In this document: in pieces, positions 7,448-13,134 of the stretch | Numbering within the stretch: position 1 is the stretch's first letter | How the letters are laid out: every line of letters starts with the position of its first letter | Assembly: GCA_000435055.1 (NCBI GenBank) | Contig: FR879710.1 | Span: forward strand, 47,290-60,431 | Reading direction: 5' to 3' | Source: Clostridium sp. CAG:138 | GTDB lineage: Bacteria; Bacillota; Clostridia; Christensenellales; CAG-138 | DNA: 13,142 nt | Made by a program: the position numbers and the translations under genes | The notes under the pieces: model-generated | The model's database searches: none | What the model was told of the DNA's origin: nothing | What the model saw: the letters and a program-made list of their open reading frames with translations, nothing else

Positions 7448-7690
7448 TTATTTAAGCTTTGCGAGAACGTTCTGCTCAAAAAACGAATTGACCGTTGCGG
7501 GTGAAACAGAATGGAATTCGTCGTCAACGGTAACGCAAACACCCTGCTGGCATTTGCCCATGCAGAACGTGCCGGCAAGCTCCACTTCATCGGAGAGATG
7601 GTTGCTCTTGATAAGATACTGGAGCTGTTCAACGACCTGGCGTGAACCCTTGATGTGACATGATGAGCCGATACAAACAGTGATTTTCAT
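7448..7690 (-). CDS. Small thioredoxin-like [2Fe-2S] ferredoxin (NuoE C-terminal type)
   Basis: This 80-residue soluble electron carrier has the thioredoxin-like ferredoxin fold found at the C-terminus of NuoE/HydC subunits. The four cluster cysteines are Cys6 and Cys11 (CIGSSC) and Cys43 and Cys47 (CMGKC), spaced Cx4C and Cx3C as in that family. It starts at the ATG at 7690 with GGAGG six bases upstream; a longer frame to 7762 lacks a ribosome site. It is followed directly by hydS, with no NuoF-like flavoprotein nearby. It may therefore carry electrons to or from HydS or HydA rather than act in an NADH-bifurcating complex. A weak promoter-like pair (TTGATT and ATTAAA, 17 bp apart, minus strand, 7715-7743) lies in the 100-base gap upstream. 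Confidence 0.88.
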   Translation of the reverse strand: MKITVCIGSSCHIKGSRQVVEQLQYLIKSNHLSDEVELAGTFCMGKCQQGVCVTVDDEFHSVSPATVNSFFEQNVLAKLK

Positions 7691-7790
7691 AGTTGTTCCT
7701 CCTGAAACATTAAGTTTAATATTGATAATTTCAAAGTAATCAACGATTGAGCGGGAAAGCATTCGGTTTTATCCCGAAACCAATCAGAGG

Positions 7791-8555
7791 TTACTTCATT
7801 ATTGAAAGCAGCAGTTTCTTTCCGGCTGCATTTTCACGGTTATAAAGCATGGATGCCGCAAACGGCAAAAGTGTCGTAATTGCATCGGAAGAGCAGGATA
7901 CGTTACGCTTTAGATAGAGCTCGAAATATTCGCGTGCCGTTTGTTCTCCGCATGTGAGCCAAAGCATAAGGCAGCATATTGCAGCATCGGATTCCGGAGT
8001 TCCCGGGTAAGCGTACGCCCAGTCGATAACATAAAGCTCGCCGCCTGAAGATAAAATGATATTTTCGGGCGCAAGGCTGCCGTGACAAAGCTTATCCCCG
8101 GCAAAAGCCGCATGTTTACCGCTGTTAAAAGCAATTTGAACGATATCCGCGGCGTTCGGTTCATCGTGCGCCGTACATGCAGTACCTGTGCTGCGAAAAT
8201 TCGGCACTGTGCGCGGATTGCGGATGCATTCGGGGCAGCGTGTACCGTTTATCGAAAGCTGAGCATCAATAAGCAGATTCAGCCGCTGCGCGCGGAAATC
8301 AGCATCATCCCTGTCGCTGCACAAAATCGGACTTCCGACGATATAGTCATAGGTAATGAGGCGTTTGTTGCCGTGCAAATTGACTTCACGCAGCTTGGGA
8401 ACATTCAGCCCGGCTTCGGCGGCGGCGACCATGTTTGTTGCTTCGGAGAGCACAAAAGAAGCGGGAAAGTCATCTTCCAACACTTTTATGCAGAGTTCTC
8501 CGTCTCGAAAAACGGTTCTGTTGTTGCGGACGGAAATTATTCTGTCAAATTGCAT
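7791..8555 (-). CDS. APH/choline-kinase-fold phosphotransferase-like protein, possible pseudokinase
   Basis: This 254-residue cytoplasmic protein has the small-molecule/protein kinase fold of the aminoglycoside phosphotransferase family. Visible elements are the ATP-site Lys24 (ELCIKVLE), the partner Glu38 (VLSEAT), a hinge near YDYIVGSPI, and a catalytic loop HGSLAPENII (residues 158-167) followed by IDW with the metal-binding Asp178. In active members the loop reads HGDL; here Ser160 replaces the catalytic Asp, a change of at least two bases (AGC). It could be a weak kinase or a pseudokinase. The ATG at 8555 has AAAAGGAG seven bases upstream and lies 23 bases after the rex stop. Its place in an operon with a SpoIIE-type phosphatase suggests the phosphorylating or regulatory side of a switch; the substrate is unknown. 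Confidence 0.8.
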   Translation of the reverse strand: MQFDRIISVRNNRTVFRDGELCIKVLEDDFPASFVLSEATNMVAAAEAGLNVPKLREVNLHGNKRLITYDYIVGSPILCSDRDDADFRAQRLNLLIDAQLSINGTRCPECIRNPRTVPNFRSTGTACTAHDEPNAADIVQIAFNSGKHAAFAGDKLCHGSLAPENIILSSGGELYVIDWAYAYPGTPESDAAICCLMLWLTCGEQTAREYFELYLKRNVSCSSDAITTLLPFAASMLYNRENAAGKKLLLSIMK

Positions 8556-8578
8556 ATGTGCACTCCTTTTATAACCGA

Positions 8579-9193
8579 TCACAGCGATTGAGCTTTAAGC
8601 ACAGCAAGTGATTGAGCAATATTCTCGTAGCGAATGATCGTATCGTTCGGCGGGATCAGCTTGCAGGGCGCAAGGCAGAGCATCATCTTTATTCCGGCAT
8701 TGTATAATTCGTTGCAAGCCTGCTGTGCTGCTTCGGCCGGAACTGCAATAATGCCGATCCTTGCATTGTGTTCGCTGCAGAAAGAATCAAGCTCTGAAAC
8801 AGGATAAATATATTTACCTTTTGGTGAAGCAACAGGTTCGGCAACAGCAATGTCGAAAGCGGCAAGAATATTTAAACCGTAATCCGCAAATCCGGCATAG
8901 TCAAGCAATGCCCTTCCGAGTTTCCCGGCACCGATAATAACTGTTCCGCCGTCCTTTTCGCTTAGGCAGGAAGCAAGGCTTGCCGTCAATTCGCCGACTT
9001 TGTATCCGGTTTTCGGCTTTCCGGAACCGCAGAGTGCGCGCAAATCTTTCCGCACCTGAACTTCGCCCAATTCAAGTTCTTTTGCAATCGTTGTTGCGGA
9101 TATATTCGCCGTGCTGTCTTCAATTCCGCGCAGAAACTTAAGGTAAGCGGGTGCGCGTCCGAGCGTTGCACGGGATATCTTGGGGTTGATCAT
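8579..9193 (-). CDS. rex: Redox-sensing transcriptional repressor Rex
   Basis: This is a DNA-binding homodimer that senses the NADH/NAD+ ratio and represses fermentation and hydrogenase genes when NADH is low. The 204-residue protein has an N-terminal winged helix (ISRATLGRAPAYLKFL, then AKELELGEVQVRKDLR at about 37-52) and a Rossmann domain with the dinucleotide loop VIIGAGKLGRAL (85-96) and Asp114 ending the second strand. The length fits the family (about 205-215). The start at 9193 is fixed by AAAGGAGG upstream; the longer frame to 9268 has no such site. It heads the minus-strand hydrogenase operon, so Rex probably controls these genes, but I found no convincing TTGTTAA-type inverted repeat upstream. 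Confidence 0.94.
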   Translation of the reverse strand: MINPKISRATLGRAPAYLKFLRGIEDSTANISATTIAKELELGEVQVRKDLRALCGSGKPKTGYKVGELTASLASCLSEKDGGTVIIGAGKLGRALLDYAGFADYGLNILAAFDIAVAEPVASPKGKYIYPVSELDSFCSEHNARIGIIAVPAEAAQQACNELYNAGIKMMLCLAPCKLIPPNDTIIRYENIAQSLAVLKAQSL

Positions 9194-9551
9194 TTCGGTT
9201 CCTCCTTTGGCATTGATTCGTCCGCATTTCGGCAGGCAAGGCTTTGTCGATTTTTCGACTGACTGCACTTTTCATGTTGATATTCTAAAGCAATGAGCGG
9301 ATAATTGGAATTGCCGTTTTCGCATAACGGTATTGAATTTATCGATATACATGAGTTTATTTAATTAAATGAAGGAAAAAATACGATACTTACCGGATTG
9401 TGAAATGAAAAGCGCATTTCAAAAAGTGCGTTTCAGACCATTGACAAAGGGTTCGGGACGAGAGTTCCTGGCCCTTTGTCGTACTATAAAAGGTTTTGAA
9501 AAGCGATACAATATATGCGCAAAAAGCAATGCGGAGGAACAGCATATTCTA
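9194..9551. other. Intergenic region upstream of rex: inverted repeats, no gene supported
   Basis: This stretch should hold the rex promoter, but only a weak minus-strand candidate is visible (TTCCAA and TAGAAT, 17 bp apart; the -10 lies at 9282-9287). Three small inverted repeats occur: GTCGA-TTTT-TCGAC (9246-9259); TGCCGTT and AACGGTA (9312-9332); and the palindrome ATTTAATTAAAT (9359-9370). Farther right a perfect 9-bp repeat, GACAAAGGG (9443-9451) and CCCTTTGTC (9472-9480), flanks 20 bases. An open frame starting at 9369 has no recognisable protein until about 9552, where methylase homology begins. Confidence 0.5.
9443..9480. repeat. Perfect 9-bp inverted repeat with 20-base spacer
   Basis: GACAAAGGG at 9443-9451 and CCCTTTGTC at 9472-9480 are exact reverse complements. 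The repeat lies about 70 bases before the methylase/helicase relic, where base composition also changes. It could be a structured leader, a terminator without T-tract, or the edge of an inserted segment. No function is assigned. Confidence 0.5.
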
Positions 9552-10080
9552 TCCTACGCCAAGGCGCTGGAGCAGGTGCGTTCGGGCGGCGCGAACCGCC
9601 TGCCCAACAATGCGTTCCGCGCCAACGCCGGTACGGATGGCGTTTCGGATATTATCTTTCTCCAAAAGCGGGACAGACCCATTGAGATCGAACCCGATTG
9701 GGTACACACGGGTATCCGGCGAAACCCGGGAGCGAACGCGGACGGCTTTGCCGTCAACCGGTATTTCATCGACCACCCGGAGATGGTGCCGGGGCGGCAG
9801 AGCTCGGAGAGCACGCAGCACGGCAGGCAGGACTTTTGACGACATCCGGGAAAAGCTCATCGCCGGAGGAATCCCCCGCGAGCAGATCGCATTCATCCAC
9901 GAGGCGAACACCGAGACACGGAAGAAAGAGCTGCTTGCAAAAGTCTGCTCCGGTCAGGTGAGGGTGCTCATGGGCGGCGCCTTCAAAATGGGAGCCGGTA
10001 TGAATGTGCCGGACAGGCTTGTGGTGCTCCACGACCTCGACTGCCCGTGGCGGTCGGGCGATGTTGACCGTTTGTTGCGG
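9552..10080 (+). pseudogene. Relic of a conjugative-element DNA methylase/SNF2-type helicase, internally deleted and frameshifted
   Basis: The first part (9552-9839) reads NRLPNNAFRANAGTDGVSD then IIFLQKRDRPIEIEP, and later YFIDHPEMV and GRQSSESTQ. This matches, from memory, the N6-methylase region of the very large methylase/helicase proteins carried by Firmicutes integrative elements. At QDF the frame hits TGA. One frame over, from about 9832, it continues FDDIREKLIAGG, IAFIHEANTE, KELLAKVCSGQVRVLMG, KMGAGMNV and HDLDCPWRSGD, which is the C-terminal helicase lobe of the same protein (motifs V and VI region). The two parts normally lie many hundreds of residues apart, so a large internal deletion has joined them out of frame. 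The C-terminus is also lost. It is a clear remnant and not a functional gene. Confidence 0.8.
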
Positions 10081-10105
10081 ACAGGATTCAAGGAAGGATG
10101 TAAGA

Positions 10106-10192
10106 ATGCAAAATATATCATTGGAAAGAGCAGATAGTGCAGATGTAGAAATTCTCGCAAAATTCTGCTATAATTCCGTCAAAAGAGACTGA
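10106..10192 (+). pseudogene. 28-codon stub resembling the N-terminus of a GNAT acetyltransferase
   Basis: An ATG at 10106 follows AAGGAAGGATG and opens a 28-residue frame, MQNISLERADSADVEILAKF then CYNSVKRD and a stop. The opening (ISLERADSADVEIL) looks like the first strand and helix of GNAT acetyltransferases, but the acetyl-CoA site is absent. It directly abuts the methylase/helicase relic. A truncated cargo gene of a decayed element is the likeliest reading; a genuine small peptide is possible but unsupported. Confidence 0.35.
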
Positions 10193-10210
10193 TTTGGGAC
10201 AATGTTATTT

Positions 10211-10231
10211 TGCGTTGCTTGAGGCAACGCA
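10211..10231. promoter_or_regulatory. Perfect 8-bp inverted repeat overlapping the -35 of the XRE gene
   Basis: TGCGTTGC (10211-10218) and GCAACGCA (10224-10231) are exact inverted copies around TTGAG, followed by GTTTT. It could be a terminator for upstream transcripts, or the operator of the XRE regulator downstream, because it covers the predicted -35. The sequence alone does not decide between them. Confidence 0.5.
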
Positions 10232-10248
10232 GTTTTCCGCACTATAAT
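10219..10248 (+). promoter_or_regulatory. Promoter for the XRE-family regulator
   Basis: A perfect -10 TATAAT (10243-10248) lies 18 bp after TTGAGG (10219-10224), 24 bases before the start codon and just ahead of the AAAGGAGG ribosome site. The message would have a very short leader. Confidence 0.6.
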
Positions 10249-10272
10249 GAGAGTGCAAAGGAGGAATTCACT

Positions 10273-10704
10273 ATGTTTCAAGTTAACTTAAAAGCACTTC
10301 GCAAGAAAAAAGGTTTCACACAGGAAGAACTGGCAGCAAGGCTGAATGTTGTAAGGCAGACCGTCTCAAAATGGGAAAAAGGTCTTTCTGTTCCCGACTC
10401 CGAATTGCTGATAAAGCTGGCGGAGATTTTAGAGGTGCCGTTAAGTCAGCTGCTGGGCTCCAAAATTGAAGCGGAAGAACAGCCGGATGCTTTGGCAGAA
10501 CAGCTTTCCCGAATCAACGAGCAGCTTGCGATCAAAAACAGACGGGCAAGAAGAGTTTGGAAAGCAATAGCCTTCATCGTCGGCGGCATTATTGCTGTAT
10601 ATGTCCTGGTTTTAATTCTTGCAACTGTCTTTACCTTTTCGCCCAACCGATCCGGCACAACAGACAGCTCACAGTCTATTGAGTCAATCGCGGAAAAAGA
10701 ATGA
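10273..10704 (+). CDS. XRE-family transcriptional regulator with a single membrane anchor
   Basis: This 143-residue protein has an N-terminal Cro/C1-type helix-turn-helix (about residues 6-60) with the typical FTQEELAARLNVVRQTVSKWEKG, a linker (about 65-95) that may form a short coiled coil, and one transmembrane segment at about 97-121. A 22-residue Ser/Thr-rich tail follows outside the membrane. The arrangement suggests a DNA-binding protein tethered to the inner face of the membrane, which may respond to an envelope signal or bind a membrane partner. The ATG at 10273 has AAAGGAGG eight bases upstream; the longer frame to 10210 overlaps its own promoter and is rejected. Two small membrane proteins follow on the same strand, although the next has its own -10. 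The regulated genes are unknown. Confidence 0.88.
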   Translation: MFQVNLKALRKKKGFTQEELAARLNVVRQTVSKWEKGLSVPDSELLIKLAEILEVPLSQLLGSKIEAEEQPDALAEQLSRINEQLAIKNRRARRVWKAIAFIVGGIIAVYVLVLILATVFTFSPNRSGTTDSSQSIESIAEKE

Positions 10705-10724
10705 GAATCGTACAATTTCATCTC

Positions 10725-10751
10725 TGCGGTGCGGGAATATCCCGTACCGCA
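10725..10751 (+). terminator. Hairpin after the XRE gene, possible terminator
   Basis: TGCGGTGCGGG (10725-10735) and CCCGTACCGCA (10741-10751) make an 11-bp GC-rich stem with one wobble pair and a 5-base loop, 20 bases after the XRE stop. No T-tract follows directly, so termination may be partial. Confidence 0.45.
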
Positions 10752-10774
10752 ACTGCTTCCCCCAAACTTTTCAG

Positions 10775-10803
10775 TAGAAAAATTCACAAAGATATGATAT
10801 AAT
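10775..10803 (+). promoter_or_regulatory. Possible promoter for the VanZ-like gene
   Basis: TAGAAA (10775-10780) and a perfect TATAAT (10798-10803) are 17 bp apart. The -35 is weak. The leader to the GTG at 10880 would be about 70 nt. Confidence 0.4.
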
Positions 10804-10879
10804 TGCATTGATTCAGAACAATAAAGAGAGCTTTTCGGAAGATAATGAATTTGAAAAGCAGAGCAAAGGAGTGTGTTCA

Positions 10880-11269
10880 GTGTCAAAGTTTGATTTCAAA
10901 AGGAAGTATCTTATCATTTATTTGTGCCTGATTGTTTTCGACACCTTTCTTATGCTGTGCCGCTGGCTGGAACATATTGTCCCGAATGTGCGTCTGCTGC
11001 CCGACTTCTTGCTTGACCATATTAACAATTTTGCACTTTGTATGCTGCTCATGCTGATTTTCGGAATTACCGTTCTGTCCTTTGGCGGAAAGTTTAGAGG
11101 CATTACGGCAGCGGCATTGGTAATGAGCGTATTAAACATTGGGTATGAGTGTTTTATTCCGATACGGAATACCCCCGACATTTTGGACGCCGTGTTCGGC
11201 GTTATCGGCGTTGCAATCGCATACGTTTTTCTGATACTGCTCAGAAAAAACGGGCTGATTGCCAAATAA
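10880..11269 (+). CDS. VanZ-like small membrane protein
   Basis: This 129-residue membrane protein has four predicted membrane segments, at about 10-30, 50-68, 75-92 and 101-121. The pattern of a His-Asn pair opening segment 2 (DHINNF) and Glu90, Arg96, Asp103 in YECFIPIRNTPDILDAV followed by a Gly-rich helix resembles the VanZ-like family, whose members include a teicoplanin-resistance protein of unclear mechanism. The match is weak and from memory. The GTG at 10880 is chosen because AAAGGAG lies eight bases upstream; an upstream TTG frame to 10808 lacks this. It sits between an anchored XRE regulator and another tiny membrane protein, so an envelope-related cassette is possible. No specific activity can be assigned. 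Confidence 0.75.
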   Translation: MSKFDFKRKYLIIYLCLIVFDTFLMLCRWLEHIVPNVRLLPDFLLDHINNFALCMLLMLIFGITVLSFGGKFRGITAAALVMSVLNIGYECFIPIRNTPDILDAVFGVIGVAIAYVFLILLRKNGLIAK

Positions 11270-11326
11270 TTCTCCTGGCATTTTTGAAATCGTAACCCCA
11301 CATATTCTCATCTGCGGAGGTCTGTT

Positions 11327-11524
11327 ATGAATAATAAAACAAAACAAGGCGGGCTTGGCATCATATCCGTTCTGACGATTATCTTTGTTGTGCTGAAGCT
11401 GTTGGGAGTTATCAAGTGGAGTTGGATATGGGTGCTTTCACCCATATGGATTTCCGCTGTGATTATGGTCGCTGTGTTTTCTGTTATCCTGATTGGCGGT
11501 AGGATTAAAAAGGGGAAATGGTAA
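11327..11524 (+). CDS. Small two-segment membrane protein of the phage-type transmembrane Fragile-X-F kind
   Basis: This 65-residue protein has two hydrophobic segments, at about 9-28 and 30-57, ending in a basic GGRIKKGKW tail. The stretch VLKLLGVIKWSWIWVLSPIW resembles short proteins annotated in Listeria and other Firmicutes phages as transmembrane Fragile-X-F proteins (named from annotation, function unknown). A GGAGG site lies six bases before the ATG. A strong terminator follows at 11556, so it probably ends the unit that includes the VanZ-like gene. It may be cargo from a prophage or mobile element. Confidence 0.75.
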   Translation: MNNKTKQGGLGIISVLTIIFVVLKLLGVIKWSWIWVLSPIWISAVIMVAVFSVILIGGRIKKGKW

Positions 11525-11555
11525 CTTCCCGCTTCCAAAGCCGAACAACTCTCCA

Positions 11556-11593
11556 AGCACCTGTTTTCGATACTGAAAGCAGGTGCTTTTTTG
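11556..11593 (+). terminator. Rho-independent terminator
   Basis: AGCACCTGTTTTC (11556-11568) pairs with GAAAGCAGGTGCT (11575-11587), a 13-bp stem with one wobble pair and a 6-base loop, followed by TTTTTG. It ends the plus-strand unit carrying the two small membrane proteins. Confidence 0.88.
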
Positions 11594-11751
11594 TTTCCTG
11601 AACGGCGGCATTTTCAGAAAATGAGCAAGGCAGTATAAATTCCTTAACTCACTTTTGAAAGTCGCTCACAGCAAAGACAATCGGCGATTTTTACCCCGAA
11701 AAACCGAATAATTACGCCATATCCTCCAACTGTCGAAAAATGGGACGGCGT
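11594..11751. other. Gene-free spacer before the IS1182-like relic
   Basis: No ribosome site, promoter pair or recognisable protein was found on either strand. Minus-strand open frames here have no family resemblance and run into the IS end. Confidence 0.5.
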
Positions 11752-11800
11752 GGGGCTGTTGCATTAGTTCCCAAAACAAAACCGGGCAACTCAAGAAGGG

Positions 11801-11829
11801 TTGTCCGGTTTGCTGCTTTCGTGTATAAT
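11801..11829 (+). promoter_or_regulatory. Possible transposase promoter
   Basis: TTGTCC (11801-11806) and a perfect TATAAT (11824-11829) are 17 bp apart. The -35 lies in the right arm of the IS hairpin, so stem formation and promoter use could interfere with each other. Confidence 0.4.
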
Positions 11830-11870
11830 TAAATTGCTCAAAAACCAACAAAAAGCGAGCTGACTGTACA

Positions 11871-12461
11871 ATGAAAACGAGCAAAAATCAAGCAGTCATG
11901 CCGATAAATGTTGCAGCAATGATTGACGAAAACGATCCGGTATTTAAAATGGCCGAGATTCCGGAAAAATCAGATTACAGAAAACTGCATTCAAGTTATC
12001 GCAGGCGGTGGAGAAAGATTGACCCTGAGGTTATGTTTTCGATTGTTGTATATGCAGACATGCGAGGAATTTTCTCGAGCAGAGCTATAGAAGAAGCGTG
12101 CAAAACCGACATCAGGTTTATGTGGCTGCTGCAATACGAACCGGCACCGGATCATACCACGACAGCAAGATCTCTTGAAAAAACATGAACGGATGTGCAG
12201 AAGGGCTTTTTTACCAATTTGTTCAAAAGTTTTCGGAAATCGGCGAGATTGAATTCGAATCAATGTTCGTTGACGGAACAAAAACTGAAGCAAATACAAA
12301 CAAGTACCGATAAAGGCATTCTTCTCCGAATGAACCGTTCGATCCAAGTTGAAGGTGCTTTCGGCGTTTTAAAACAGGATTACAGGTTCGGAAGATTCCT
12401 CGCCCGAGGGAAGCCCAGCAACGAAACCCGTCGAACCCATTATCGCCTTGGACGATATTAA
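11871..12461 (+). pseudogene. IS1182-family transposase, frameshifted with internal deletion
   Basis: The ATG at 11871 opens the N-terminal domain, with YRRRWRKIDPEVMFSIVVYA, SRAIEEACKTDIRFMWLL and EPAPDHTTTAR, all typical of IS1182 transposases. A stop follows at 12186-12188. Reading resumes one frame over after an A6 run (12178-12183) with EGLFYQFVQKF and MFVDGTKTEANTNKYR, which contains the first catalytic Asp. After the next stop the original frame gives MNRSIQVEGAFGVLKQDYRF with the catalytic Glu. The roughly 200 residues normally between these blocks, including the second catalytic Asp, are gone. The C-terminus is also altered after ARGKPSNET. It cannot be active. Confidence 0.85.
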
Positions 12462-12675
12462 ACAGGGCAAGCATAAGCTCCATAGCTCCGCTGCGCCCGA
12501 CGCTCATGACGGTGCTGCTCTGCTACCCCCGTATCCCGGGTGATCACATCGCTGATGTCTGCATTACACCGCGTATTTTATGAAAAAGCGCCGCATGTTC
12601 CTTCGTCCGGGAGTTGTGAAAGGCCTTTGCCGAAAAATGATCCGCAAAATTTCTGTTAACCCCCCCTTTACCCTC

Positions 12676-12704
12676 TTGACAGGGAAGACGGCTTGATCTA
12701 TACT
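12676..12704 (+). promoter_or_regulatory. Consensus promoter of the Fur-family regulator
   Basis: A perfect -35 TTGACA (12676-12681) and the -10 TATACT (12699-12704) are separated by 17 bp. It is the closest match to the sigma-A consensus in the window. Confidence 0.82.
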
Positions 12705-12711
12705 AAGCGTG

Positions 12712-12724
12712 AAGAATAATTCTT
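12712..12724. promoter_or_regulatory. PerR/Fur-box-like palindrome at the transcription start
   Basis: AAGAAT-A-ATTCTT is a perfect 6-1-6 inverted repeat beginning eight bases after the -10 element, so it overlaps the expected transcription start. Its 7-1-7-like layout and AT-rich half-sites resemble the PerR box of Bacillus. A bound repressor would block the promoter, which implies autoregulation by the protein encoded next. Confidence 0.65.
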
Positions 12725-12744
12725 GTTCTTGCAGGGGAGCGACT

Positions 12745-13134
12745 ATGTCTAAATATACAGAAGTTATACTTGCCGCCGTAACAAAGCTTCGACGGCATCC
12801 GACGGCGGAGCAGGTGTTTCTGGAGATGAAAAAGGAACATCCCAGCATCGCTTTGGGCACCGTGTATAAGCATCTGAATGCTTTGGCGGACGAGGGTCTG
12901 TTGCTCCGCATCACGGAGCCGGGTTCGCCGGACAGATATGACCGCACCGAGCGGCACGATCATCTGATTTGCAGTCGGTGCGGGAAGATAACGGACGTCT
13001 GTTTGAGAGATCTCACAGAACCCATCGAAACCGGGCTCGGGCAGAGGATCCTCTCTTATGATCTTAAAATCCGGTATATCTGTCCCGATTGCAGGGAACA
13101 GGAAGAAAACAACACTGAAGGAGGAGCCCGATGA
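12745..13134 (+). CDS. Fur/PerR-family metal-dependent transcriptional regulator
   Basis: This 129-residue repressor has a winged helix (RHPTAEQVFLEMK at 17-29, ALGTVYKHLNALADEGLL at 36-53) and a dimerisation domain with a structural zinc site (Cys76/79 and Cys113/116). Regulatory metal ligands in PerR order are His18, Asp66, His71, His73 and Asp84; the HDH...CxxC...D spacing equals that of Bacillus subtilis PerR, with one residue fewer between Asp66 and His71. The PerR-box-like operator and histidine set favour a peroxide sensor, but Fur or Zur cannot be excluded. The ATG at 12745 has AGGGGAG six bases upstream; the longer frame to 12709 starts inside the operator. Its stop overlaps the next start (ATGA), so the following gene is coupled and probably regulated with it. 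Confidence 0.9.
   Translation: MSKYTEVILAAVTKLRRHPTAEQVFLEMKKEHPSIALGTVYKHLNALADEGLLLRITEPGSPDRYDRTERHDHLICSRCGKITDVCLRDLTEPIETGLGQRILSYDLKIRYICPDCREQEENNTEGGAR

Larger units (their letters stand above)
11752..12461 (+). mobile_element. Decayed IS1182-family element
   Basis: The left end begins with GGGGCTGTTGCATTAGTTCC at 11752, which resembles IS1182-family terminal repeats. A 12-bp stem (11779-11790 with 11800-11811, one wobble pair) follows, as often found before the transposase in these elements. The transposase is frameshifted and has lost its middle. No matching inverted right end was found, so the element is truncated or its right side has decayed, and the right border given is simply where transposase homology stops. 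Confidence 0.7.

Noticed and set aside
9369..9551. Open reading frame starting at 9369 as a new gene
   Set aside because: It has no ribosome site or recognisable sequence before the methylase homology and is simply open across the inverted repeat.
10169..10174. TATAAT inside the acetyltransferase-like stub as a promoter
   Set aside because: No acceptable -35 lies 16-19 bp upstream, and a better promoter for the XRE gene exists at 10219-10248.
12223..12507. Minus-strand frame over the transposase relic
   Set aside because: It is antisense to clear transposase homology and has no ribosome site.
12582..12696. Short plus-strand frame starting MKKRRMFLRPG
   Set aside because: It has no ribosome site and runs into the Fur-family promoter. 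The region 12462-12675 otherwise shows no gene.
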